Below are positions 6,730 to 14,162 of a DNA stretch of 18,286 bases, one piece after another. The stretch is taken from contig JAEMSB010000005.1 in the NCBI GenBank assembly GCA_016463045.1, positions 9,149-27,434 of the forward strand. Reading direction: 5' to 3'. Every line of letters begins with the position of its first letter. The stretch's first letter is position 1. The translations under genes and the position numbers were made by a program. Source of the DNA: Niveispirillum sp. (GTDB taxonomy: Bacteria; Pseudomonadota; Alphaproteobacteria; Azospirillales; Azospirillaceae). Below the pieces are notes generated by a model. That model saw only the letters and a program-made list of their open reading frames with translations, was not told the origin of the DNA and did no database searches.

Positions 6730-9102
6730 TCAATGCACCGCGAAGGTCCGCTTGGACGCGCGGCGCACTTCCGCCTCGTACAGCTTGGGGAACATCTTGT
6801 AGAGCAGGGCCGCCACCGCCGGCAGCAGGACGACCGCACCGATCATGTTGGCCAGGAAGATGAAGGTCAGCAACACGCCCATATCGGCCTGGAACTTCAG
6901 ATCGGAGAATATCCAGGTCGCCGTGGCCACCGCCAAGGTCAGGCCCGTGAACAGCACGGAGCTGCCCGTTTCCTGAAGCGTGCGGTAATAGGCCTCCGCG
7001 AAGTTCAAGCCATGCTTCAGATAGGATTGCAGCCGGTTGAAGATATAGAGGCCGTAATCCACGCCGATGCCCACGCCCAGCGCCGCCGCCGGCAGGGTGG
7101 AGATTTTCAGGCCGATACCCAGCCAGGTCATCATGGCGTTACACAGGATCGACACCACGATCAGCGGCAGCACCGTGGCCAGCGAGCCGACGATGGAGCG
7201 GAAGGTGATGACGCAGAACAGCACCACGGTGGCATAGACCAGCAGCAGCATGGGCTTTTCTGCCGTCATCACCGCCTGATTGGTGGCCGCCATCACGCCG
7301 ACATTGCCCGTGGCCAGGTTGAAGCTGACCGTATCGGACGGGTTGTCCTTCTTATACTGCTCCACCGCATCCACGATGCGCTGGATCGTCTCTGCCTTGT
7401 GATCCTTGGTGAAAATCATCACCGGCATGACGGAGCAGTTGGAATTCAACAGACCAGTCGATGTCTCGATGGGTGAAACGGTACGGACCAGAACCTGGGA
7501 ATTACGCGGCAGCACGCGCCAATTCAGATTGCCTTCGTTCCAGCCCGTATTGACCGTCCTCATGGCAGTCGCCATCGACATGGTCGATTGCACACCATCG
7601 ACATTGGAGATAGCCCAGGTGAAATCATCCACCTGCTTGATGATATTGTAATCGATACAGCCGTCGGCCTTGGTCTCCACAATGACCTGGATGATATCCA
7701 CGCCGATGGCGAAGCGATCCACGATCAGTTGGGCATCCTGATTATACCGGCTGTCGGGCCACAATTCGGGTACGCCGGCCTCGGTATCGCCCACCGTCAT
7801 ATGGCGCTGTTCGGAGAACGAGAACGCAAACACGGCCAACCCGATCAGCACCATAACAATGGCGCCCTTGGGCCGGGCAAAGACCGCGAACCAGCCCCAG
7901 ACGCGGTCGAACCGGTCCACCTGACCCGATACGCGGGCGCGGTACTTGTCACCCAGCGGCAGGAAGGACAGCACCACCGGCAGCACCCACAGATGGGTGA
8001 TGATGATGATCAGCATGCCGATAGAGGCCGACACGGCCAGTTCCTGGATCATCTGGATCTGGATGATGGCGATGGTGACAAAGGCCAGCGCATCAGTCAC
8101 CAGGGCCGAGGCACCGGGCACCAGCAGACGTTCAAAGCTGATCCGCGAGGCCGTAAAGGCGTCGGCGCCCTTGCCCATCTCCTGCGTGATGGTGCCGACA
8201 TTCTGCACACCATGGGAAATGGCAATAGCAAACACCAGGAAGGGCACCAGGATCGACAAGGGATCGATGCCATAGCCCAGAAGCACGAGCAGACCAAACT
8301 GCCAGATGACGGTGCAGAGCGAGATGCCCAGCATCGCGAAGGTCATCATCCAGCTTTTGCCATAGCCATAGACCAGAACGGCGGTAATAACGAAGGCGAT
8401 GGCGAAGAACAACACCACGCTCTTGGCACCGTCGGCGATATCACCCATGGCCTTGGCAAAGCCGATGACATGCACCTGGATCTTGTCATCCTCAAACTTG
8501 GCGCGGATGGCCTCCAACTGCTTGGCCACCGCCATATAGTCCAGTTTCTGGCCGGTGCGCGGGTCCTTTTCCACCAACTGCACCGACACCAGAGCAGCGG
8601 TAAAATCCTCAGCGACCAGTCGGCCCACCTGTCCAGATTTCAGGACATTCTCGCGGACGATGGGCAGCCACTCATCATTGGGCTGGAACTCGGCAGGGAT
8701 GACATTGCCACCCGCGAACCCGTCCTCCACAATCTCGATGAAGCGCACATTGGGCGTGAAGATGCTGGTGACGCTGGCCCGGTCCACGCCGGGGACGAAG
8801 AACACCTCTTCCGTCACCTGCTTCAGCCGCGTCATGAATTCCGGCGTATAGATGTCCCCTTCCTTCACCGACAGGGCCACCAGCACGCGGTTGGCGCCGC
8901 CGAATTCCTTCATATGCTTGGTGAAGGTCTGCATGTAGGGATGGTCGAGCGGCAGGGTCTTCTCGAACCCGGCATCGACGCGCAGCTTGGCACCTTGCCA
9001 GCCCATGAAGGCCGTCAGCAGACCGAACACGACCAGGATCAGCACCCGGTTGCGGAAGGTCCAATGTTCAAGACGGGACAGGAAGGAGGTGGACTGGGAC
9101 AT
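6730..9102 (-). CDS. RND superfamily (MMPL-type) exporter, likely lipid/hydrophobic substrate
   Basis: 790 aa, inner-membrane protein with the duplicated RND layout. TM1 is at about 18-38 and a periplasmic domain at about 40-225. A five-helix block runs about 228-400, TM7 is at about 413-430, a second periplasmic domain at about 440-615, and a second five-helix block at about 620-765. The size and pattern match COG1033/MMPL exporters such as the hopanoid transporter HpnN, not the larger tripartite drug pumps. The TM10 motif is GVGIGVDYGLY with Asp682-Tyr683, the proton-relay pair of MmpL proteins. The equivalent TM4 position reads AISHGVQ with Ser296-His297. It is the last gene of the DUF1302-DUF1329-YCF48 cassette, 50 bases after the YCF48-like gene, with AAGG 9 bases before the ATG. 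The substrate is inferred to be hydrophobic; it is not shown by the sequence. Confidence 0.9.
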   Translation of the reverse strand: MSQSTSFLSRLEHWTFRNRVLILVVFGLLTAFMGWQGAKLRVDAGFEKTLPLDHPYMQTFTKHMKEFGGANRVLVALSVKEGDIYTPEFMTRLKQVTEEVFFVPGVDRASVTSIFTPNVRFIEIVEDGFAGGNVIPAEFQPNDEWLPIVRENVLKSGQVGRLVAEDFTAALVSVQLVEKDPRTGQKLDYMAVAKQLEAIRAKFEDDKIQVHVIGFAKAMGDIADGAKSVVLFFAIAFVITAVLVYGYGKSWMMTFAMLGISLCTVIWQFGLLVLLGYGIDPLSILVPFLVFAIAISHGVQNVGTITQEMGKGADAFTASRISFERLLVPGASALVTDALAFVTIAIIQIQMIQELAVSASIGMLIIIITHLWVLPVVLSFLPLGDKYRARVSGQVDRFDRVWGWFAVFARPKGAIVMVLIGLAVFAFSFSEQRHMTVGDTEAGVPELWPDSRYNQDAQLIVDRFAIGVDIIQVIVETKADGCIDYNIIKQVDDFTWAISNVDGVQSTMSMATAMRTVNTGWNEGNLNWRVLPRNSQVLVRTVSPIETSTGLLNSNCSVMPVMIFTKDHKAETIQRIVDAVEQYKKDNPSDTVSFNLATGNVGVMAATNQAVMTAEKPMLLLVYATVVLFCVITFRSIVGSLATVLPLIVVSILCNAMMTWLGIGLKISTLPAAALGVGIGVDYGLYIFNRLQSYLKHGLNFAEAYYRTLQETGSSVLFTGLTLAVATATWIFSDLKFQADMGVLLTFIFLANMIGAVVLLPAVAALLYKMFPKLYEAEVRRASKRTFAVH

Positions 9103-9152
9103 ATCGGTTCGCCTTGGCGTTCAAGGGATCAGGGCGGGGCAAAGTCAGCGCG

Positions 9153-10121
9153 TCAGGGGCGCGCCGGGATCGGCCCGTGTTCGCCCAGAAGGATGAGGCT
9201 GCCGTCGGGTGCCTGGATGGCATCGGCCAGCGCCACGCGGTCGGCACGCTTGGTGGTGCTGAAGGTCCGGCCACCATCGCCGCTGGTCAGGACGGCACCC
9301 TGTGCGCCGACCAGAACCACCGACCCGTCGGCCAGAACGGCACCGCCCATCAGGCCCGCCGTGGTATTACTTTCAATCGCGGTCCAGCTTTTGCCGCCAT
9401 CATCGCTGCGCAGGATATTGCCCTGCAGCCCATAGGCCAGAAAGCTCTGCGGTCCCAGGATCAGCGCATCGAAGAAGGACCCGTCATAGGGGCTTTCCAG
9501 CTTGGTCCAGGTGGCACCGGCATCAGCGCTGTACAGCAGGGTCCCCGCCTCACCCGCGATCAGGCGGGTTTCCGGGGTCGGGGCCAGAATGGCGTTGAAA
9601 TGGAAATCATCCTCGCTGATCTGCCGGCTGTTCCAGGTGGCACCACCATCGGCGGTTTCCAGGTACAGGCCATAGGCACCGACCGCGATGCCATGCTGAC
9701 CATCGGCGGCGAACAGCACATCCATCAGCGGCTGTTCCAGTTCCGGATCGGAATGCTGGACCTTCCAGCTTTCGCCCCCATCCTCGGTATGAAGGATGAC
9801 GGCATCATGGCCCACGGCCCAGCCGCGCTTGGGCCCGGCGAAATGCACACCCGTCAGGGCGGCATTGGCCGGTACCGGCACCTGACGCCAGGCCTTGCCA
9901 TTATCGTCGGACAGCAGGATGTGCCCCCGCTCCCCCACGGCGACCAGCCGGTCACCGGCCCGTGCCGCACCCAGGATCAGGGACTGGCTGGCCAGCGGAG
10001 CAATGACCGCGGGGCGCAGGGCCGGGGCGGCCGCCTGCTGTGCTGCCGCGGGCAGGGCACCCAGGGCCAACAGACACAGGCTTGCGGCCAGGGGACGAAG
10101 GGCGAAGGAGGAACGGAGCAT
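9153..10121 (-). CDS. YCF48/Hcf136-like beta-propeller with Asp-box repeats, exported
   Basis: 322 aa from the ATG at 10121. That start gives a standard signal peptide (1-27, cleavage near AAA-QQ); the longer frame would add 28 residues translated from a terminator-like hairpin. The mature protein is a chain of Asp-box (BNR) units: SDDNGKAW (71-78), TEDGGESW (112-119), ETADGGATW, SADAGATW, SDDGGKSW and SGDGGRTF, each preceded by a GxxGxIL strand. This is the pattern of YCF48-type propellers, named for a photosystem II assembly factor, though most bacterial members have no link to photosynthesis. Periplasmic location and position directly before the RND gene suggest an assembly or accessory role for that transporter. 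This role is inference. Confidence 0.9.
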   Translation of the reverse strand: MLRSSFALRPLAASLCLLALGALPAAAQQAAAPALRPAVIAPLASQSLILGAARAGDRLVAVGERGHILLSDDNGKAWRQVPVPANAALTGVHFAGPKRGWAVGHDAVILHTEDGGESWKVQHSDPELEQPLMDVLFAADGQHGIAVGAYGLYLETADGGATWNSRQISEDDFHFNAILAPTPETRLIAGEAGTLLYSADAGATWTKLESPYDGSFFDALILGPQSFLAYGLQGNILRSDDGGKSWTAIESNTTAGLMGGAVLADGSVVLVGAQGAVLTSGDGGRTFSTTKRADRVALADAIQAPDGSLILLGEHGPIPARP

Positions 10122-10162
10122 CGGATCACCGGCGAGGTTGGTTAACGCGGCCCAAGAGACGG

Positions 10163-10195
10163 AAAAGGGCCGGCCGGTTCGCCACCGGCCGGCCC
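10163..10195 (-). terminator. Terminator-like hairpin inside the cassette, after the DUF1329 gene
   Basis: Read on the minus strand, GGGCCGGCCGGT pairs with ACCGGCCGGCCC (12 perfect bp, 5-base loop), followed by TTTTCC. It starts about 17 bases past the DUF1329 stop and lies before the YCF48-like start. It may stop most transcripts or only attenuate them, or stabilise the upstream mRNA end. Confidence 0.8.
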
Positions 10196-10211
10196 GTTGC
10201 CGCATCCGTGA

Positions 10212-11549
10212 TCAGCGCACGCCAGCGCGGCGCAGGCTGTCGGGCGAGAAGTCGGCATCCGTGAACTTGCTGTCAAACTTGTACGGAGCTTCCTGGTTGT
10301 CCAGGCCCAGCGCCGTATAACGGCCCGACTGCAAGTCATAGAGCGCATCAAGCGTCGACCAGTAGGTTGGCAGCGAATAGTAATTCACACCATGGCTCTC
10401 GGCCACACGCCACATGTCACCACGGGCGTCCAGATGGTCGGCCACCACGATCTGCCAAGTGTCTTCGTCGATGTAGAAGCGGCGCTTGGCATAGATATGG
10501 CTGGTGCCCTGCTTCAGGGTCGCTTCGACAACCCAGACACGGTGCAACTCATAGCGGGCCAAATCCTGATTGATATGATTCGGCTTGATAATGTCGTCAT
10601 ACTTGGTGCTGCTGGAATGCAGCTTGTAGGAATTGTACGGGACGTACATTTCCTTCTTGCCGATCAGCTTCCAGTCATAACGGTCGGGGGCACCGGAATA
10701 GATGTCGAAATTGTCGGTGGTACGCAGACCGTCGGACGCGGTGCCGGGATTGTCATAGGCGACGTTCGGGGCGCGGCGTACGCGGCGCTGACCGGGATTG
10801 TAGGTCCAGGCCGAACGCGGCTCCTTCACCTGATTGATCGTCTCATGCACCAGCAGGATTTCACCCGCCAGACGGGCCGGGCTGGTCACTTCCTGCAGGA
10901 AATAGAGGGAGGTATTGGCCGGCGCGCCGCCCGGCGCTTGGTACAGGTACTTCACCTGCTCCTTCAGCGTGATCAGGGTATAGGAACCATCGGTCTGCGG
11001 ATTAACCTGTCCGACCACACGTTCCGTGGCCTCACCACGATAACGCAGAAGATGGTTCCAGACCGCCTCCACACCTTCTTTCGGGATCGGGAAGGGCACG
11101 CCTTCCTTGGCCCCTTCCACACCATTGCCGCCATCGGCCAGCTTGGCGCGAGTGGCATTGGCGATGGTTTCCTTATAAATGCGGTCCGGGTACGACGCGC
11201 TGCGGCGGGTCGGATAGACATTCATCTTGTAAGTGGGATAGCGCTTCAGCAGGGCCTTCAGGCCTTCCGGCAGCTTATCCTCATACTGCGCCATGTTGGC
11301 GGCGGTAATCGTGAACTTAACCTTGTCTTCGGGGAATGGGTCGACCTCGATCGTGCCGGGCTTCCAGTTGGCGGGCGGCTTGGTGATGCCGCCCGTCCAT
11401 TCCGGAATGGTGCCATCGGCATTGCCGGCCTTGATGGCGCCCATCGGCGTCAGGGTCTTGCCCAGATCGGCGGCGGACTGCGCCAGGGCGGGAAGGCTGA
11501 AAGCCAGGGCGATGGCGCCACCCAGCAGAACGGATTTCATACGGAACAT
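10212..11549 (-). CDS. DUF1329 periplasmic protein (LolA/LolB-like fold family)
   Basis: 445 aa. AGGAGG lies 6 bases before the ATG at 11549, which favours this start over the second ATG (11540). A Sec signal peptide occupies 1-23 (cleavage LALAQ-S type), with no lipobox cysteine. Right after it comes the family signature LGKTLTPMGAIKAGNADG and TIPEWTGGI, then conserved YPDRIYKETIANA, SAWTYNPGQRRVRRAPNVAYDNPG, and IDEDTWQIVVADHLDARG in the C-terminal half. DUF1329 proteins are related in fold to lipoprotein or lipid carriers such as LolA/LolB; direct biochemical data are scarce. It follows the DUF1302 gene by 47 bases, the usual partner order. I infer a periplasmic carrier that connects the RND pump and the outer-membrane barrel. 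Confidence 0.93.
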   Translation of the reverse strand: MFRMKSVLLGGAIALAFSLPALAQSAADLGKTLTPMGAIKAGNADGTIPEWTGGITKPPANWKPGTIEVDPFPEDKVKFTITAANMAQYEDKLPEGLKALLKRYPTYKMNVYPTRRSASYPDRIYKETIANATRAKLADGGNGVEGAKEGVPFPIPKEGVEAVWNHLLRYRGEATERVVGQVNPQTDGSYTLITLKEQVKYLYQAPGGAPANTSLYFLQEVTSPARLAGEILLVHETINQVKEPRSAWTYNPGQRRVRRAPNVAYDNPGTASDGLRTTDNFDIYSGAPDRYDWKLIGKKEMYVPYNSYKLHSSSTKYDDIIKPNHINQDLARYELHRVWVVEATLKQGTSHIYAKRRFYIDEDTWQIVVADHLDARGDMWRVAESHGVNYYSLPTYWSTLDALYDLQSGRYTALGLDNQEAPYKFDSKFTDADFSPDSLRRAGVR

Positions 11550-11580
11550 GCGTTTCCTCCTCGATCGCTATCTTCTTATC
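11550..11580 (-). promoter_or_regulatory. Translation-initiation leader of the DUF1329 gene, near copy of the DUF1302 leader
   Basis: On the minus strand GATAAGAA (11580-11573), a short spacer, then CGAGGAGGAAACGC (11563-11550) and ATG. The same elements in the same order precede the DUF1302 gene. Confidence 0.85.
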
Positions 11581-11596
11581 TGGTCGTTTCGCGGCG

Positions 11597-13831
11597 TCAG
11601 AACGAGTACTTGACGCTAGCTGACACGAAGTCGCGATCGTTGATCAGGTTGAACTTTCCGGCCCCGAAGAAGTTGGAATAGGCAAGGTCGACCGTGATGG
11701 TTTCACGCACCAGGGCACGCAGGCCCAGGCTGACAGCCTTGCGGCCTTCGACAAAATTGCCCAGCGGCGTCGGCGTGGTGCCGTTCACGTCATGCTGCCA
11801 GGAAATCGAGGGGTACAGGTTGACGCCCGGCAGCGCGTTCAGATAGTCGAAGCGGATCGCCGCGCGGTAACCCCAAGAGAAGGCATCCGCGAAACCATCG
11901 GTGGCCAGATCGGCCATGCCGCCACGGCCCACAAAGGCGGCGTTGCCACCCACGACCGTGCCCGGACCTTCCAGACGCAGCACAGACTTGTCCGGCATGT
12001 CGGAAATCCAGGTGCCACCCACTTCGGTGACGAACACCCACTGATCAGCACCGAAAGCCCGTTCAAAGGCCTTGGTCGCCGTCATCTGGGCCTGGGTCAC
12101 GTCGAACTCATCCCAACCCTGGATGCGCTTGCCGAAGTAACGGCTGGCCAGATCGGCGGTGACGGCGGCAGCCGTGGTACCCTGGATCACGCCGATCTTC
12201 TTAACGATCTGGTTGGTGTTGAACAGAGCGGCAGCGCCCACCGCCGCCTGGTTGGCACCGGTCGTAGCACCGGCGGCGGCACCTGCCGCCTCGAATGCGG
12301 CGCGCGTCCCGCCCGGCGAACCCGGAGCAGCGGCAATACCGGCGCTGATGGCACCCGCAACCGTCGGGTTGACAGCCTGGATCTGCTCGAAGGTCAGGCC
12401 CGTGAAGGGACGAAGAGCCGGATTACCGGCAACGGCGGCAGCCACAGCGCTGTTGAAGGTGGCACTGCCCTGTGTACGACCGGCAGCCGCACCAGCAGCC
12501 TGACCCTGGGCGATGGAACCCAGGATGGACGGGGCCGCCAGCGTGGCCTGCAACAGCTCCACGTCATCCAGCTGCAGGGGCTGGTCCTTGCGGAAGCTGA
12601 TTTCGCCCTGCAGCGAGATGCCGAACGGGATGGTCGTGTTGAAGCTGGCGCCAAACAGCTGGATATCCTCAGGATACTCCGCGCGGTAAGACGAGTTCTG
12701 CGTGAAGGTGGAGGAACTGGCCTGGAATTGCGACAGGCTGCCGACGATGGAGCTGAGCACCGGCACGCGCGAATGAAGGTTGGTGTAGTAGAAGCCGAAT
12801 TCGGTGTTGTTCAGCTCTTCCGCGAAGATACGCAGGGCCAGACCGTACTGCCCACTGTCGCTGGGCGTATCATCCTTGCTGCGAGGCACGACGGTGCCGA
12901 ACGGGGTCAGCGACTGCACACCACGGAACCCGTTCAGCAGCGGGTTGGGATAACGGTCAACCGGGAAGACATTACCGCCGGCCACAGCACCCTGGGTCGG
13001 GTCGTCGCGGAACAGGTAGTTGCCGAAGCCGATGAACAGATGGTCGCCGCCCGGAGAGGCCGCATCGTTCGTGGAGAAGAACGAGCCCGCGGCTTCCGGC
13101 TCCGTATTGTCCCACTTGAACTGGTAGAAGGCTTCCAACGAGATGTTTTCGTTGAACGAGAAGTTGATATCGGCAATCGGAACCGGCAGGAAGCCTTCCT
13201 TCAGCTCCGAACCCGGCACACGCAGGGCGGAAACGTCCAGCGGGTTGATGGAGTTGATGCCGTTCTGGATGAACGTGCTTTCGCCCCAGCTCAACACCTG
13301 CTTGCCCAGGCGGACGGAGAGGTTGGAGCCGTCGCCGACAGCGAAATCGCCATAAATGAAGGCATCCAGCAGGTCGAAGTCACGACCGATACGCTCAACC
13401 GTGTCGGAATTGAACGCGAAGCGGTTGGTACGCGCACCGTTGGTCGACGACTTCTTGGCGTTCACGACGTCATAGAAGTAGGTACCACGGACAAAGGCGC
13501 CCAGGTTGCCATAGTTCAGCTTCAGCTCGTGCGTGGCACGACCGGCCAGCGACACCAGACCCTTGTCATAGTTCAGGTTGCCGTTATCGCCATTGATCGA
13601 ATGGGCGCGACCGCCATTGGCGACGCCGATCAGGTCCGGATCGCGGCCCTGGACGCGGAACAGGGCGCCCATGGTCAGGGTCGTGTCGAAGCTGCCGCTC
13701 AACTCACCCCGATTGAAGCTGACGGCCTGGGCGCTGCCCACCACCAGCATCGGGGCCAGGATGGCCGCTGCACTCACCCCGGACAGTACCCGGCGGTCCA
13801 TGCGCACCTGCGGCGTCGATTTGCGTGCCAT
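11597..13831 (-). CDS. DUF1302 outer-membrane beta-barrel protein with Ala/Gly-rich insert
   Basis: 744 aa, long for the family, which as I recall it is mostly near 500-650. The signal peptide is 1-36 (cleavage AQA-VS). The mature start VSFNRGELSGSFDTTLTMGALFRV and the segment VRLGKQVLSWGESTFIQNGINSINPLDV are hallmarks of DUF1302. The rest alternates short beta strands, many aromatic, and ends VSASVKYSF, the C-terminal Phe of outer-membrane barrels. From about 430 to 560 a stretch rich in Ala and Gly interrupts the barrel pattern. DUF1302 proteins are found with DUF1329 partners in many proteobacteria, often near genes for hydrophobic-compound metabolism; their cargo is not firmly known. The start at 13831 follows AGGAGG by 6 bases. 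First gene of the cassette. Confidence 0.93.
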   Translation of the reverse strand: MARKSTPQVRMDRRVLSGVSAAAILAPMLVVGSAQAVSFNRGELSGSFDTTLTMGALFRVQGRDPDLIGVANGGRAHSINGDNGNLNYDKGLVSLAGRATHELKLNYGNLGAFVRGTYFYDVVNAKKSSTNGARTNRFAFNSDTVERIGRDFDLLDAFIYGDFAVGDGSNLSVRLGKQVLSWGESTFIQNGINSINPLDVSALRVPGSELKEGFLPVPIADINFSFNENISLEAFYQFKWDNTEPEAAGSFFSTNDAASPGGDHLFIGFGNYLFRDDPTQGAVAGGNVFPVDRYPNPLLNGFRGVQSLTPFGTVVPRSKDDTPSDSGQYGLALRIFAEELNNTEFGFYYTNLHSRVPVLSSIVGSLSQFQASSSTFTQNSSYRAEYPEDIQLFGASFNTTIPFGISLQGEISFRKDQPLQLDDVELLQATLAAPSILGSIAQGQAAGAAAGRTQGSATFNSAVAAAVAGNPALRPFTGLTFEQIQAVNPTVAGAISAGIAAAPGSPGGTRAAFEAAGAAAGATTGANQAAVGAAALFNTNQIVKKIGVIQGTTAAAVTADLASRYFGKRIQGWDEFDVTQAQMTATKAFERAFGADQWVFVTEVGGTWISDMPDKSVLRLEGPGTVVGGNAAFVGRGGMADLATDGFADAFSWGYRAAIRFDYLNALPGVNLYPSISWQHDVNGTTPTPLGNFVEGRKAVSLGLRALVRETITVDLAYSNFFGAGKFNLINDRDFVSASVKYSF

Positions 13832-13860
13832 GCGTTTCCTCCTCGCATCCCATTCTTATC
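13832..13860 (-). promoter_or_regulatory. Translation-initiation leader of the DUF1302 gene
   Basis: On the minus strand GATAAGAA (13860-13853), a short spacer, then CGAGGAGGAAACGC (13845-13832) and ATG; the parallel of 11550-11580. Confidence 0.85.
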
Positions 13861-13944
13861 ATTCCCCGGCTATGGGCCGGCGGCCGACCCCATTCTGGAG
13901 CCGGGGGAATTTCGCGTAACCTTGTCGTAAAGGCCGCCATGTGG

Positions 13945-13952
13945 TGACGTCA
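13945..13952. promoter_or_regulatory. TGACGTCA palindrome, possible operator
   Basis: Perfect 8-bp palindrome about 115 bases before the DUF1302 start, overlapping the TTGACG candidate -35 box. The regulator is unknown. Confidence 0.35.
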
Positions 13953-13999
13953 AGGCTTCTATGCGCGTTATGTCTCCGGCGGGGTCGTTTGATGCGTGG

Positions 14000-14030
14000 A
14001 CTGGCAAAAAAGACACATTTTTTGTCCAGT
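14000..14030. terminator. A/T-rich hairpin, candidate bidirectional transcript end
   Basis: ACTGGCAAAAAA (14000-14011) pairs with TTTTTTGTCCAGT (14018-14030), one bulged T, 6-base loop. It lies 130 bases past the GGDEF-EAL stop. It lacks the usual GC-rich core, so the terminator role is uncertain. Confidence 0.35.
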
Positions 14031-14148
14031 TTCCAATGGCTTGATCGGATTTGGGGCAGTCCGGTCAAACGCCCGTTTATTGGGCAGCGCTCCCGCGATA
14101 CGGGTAATTTTGCACTTGCGAATGGCGAAAATGCCTCTCAACCCCTTG

Positions 14149-14162
14149 TGACGTTTACGTCA
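14149..14162. promoter_or_regulatory. TGACGT-TT-ACGTCA inverted repeat at the stop codon of the GGDEF-EAL gene
   Basis: 6-bp arms separated by two bases; the same half-site as the palindrome at 13945-13952, about 200 bases away. The right arm includes the stop codon. Confidence 0.35.

Larger units (their letters stand above)
13861..14159. other. Intergenic control region between the DUF1302 cassette and the GGDEF-EAL gene
   Basis: No credible gene. It should hold the promoter of the cassette (minus strand) and the transcript end of the GGDEF-EAL gene. It contains the palindrome TGACGTCA (13945-13952) overlapping a possible -35 box TTGACG (13953-13948, minus strand), whose -10 partner is poor. 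It also contains an A/T-rich hairpin at 14000-14030 and part of a second palindrome at 14149-14162. Confidence 0.6.

Noticed and set aside
7588..9435. 615-codon plus-strand ORF opposite the RND transporter
   Set aside because: The minus strand shows clear RND topology; the plus frame is an Asp/His/Gln-rich antisense shadow that even spans the gap between two genes.
10122..10205. Longer start for the YCF48-like protein at 10205
   Set aside because: The added residues are translated from the GC-rich terminator-like hairpin and would displace the signal peptide from the N-terminus.
12160..12540. Ala/Gly-rich DNA in the DUF1302 gene as a tandem repeat or foreign insertion
   Set aside because: No regular DNA period or flanking duplication is visible; the reading frame is open throughout, so I treat it as a protein-level insert only.
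11792..13930. 712-codon plus-strand ORF opposite the DUF1302 gene
   Set aside because: The DUF1302 frame has a signal peptide, ribosome site and barrel end; the opposite frame has none and is a composition artefact.
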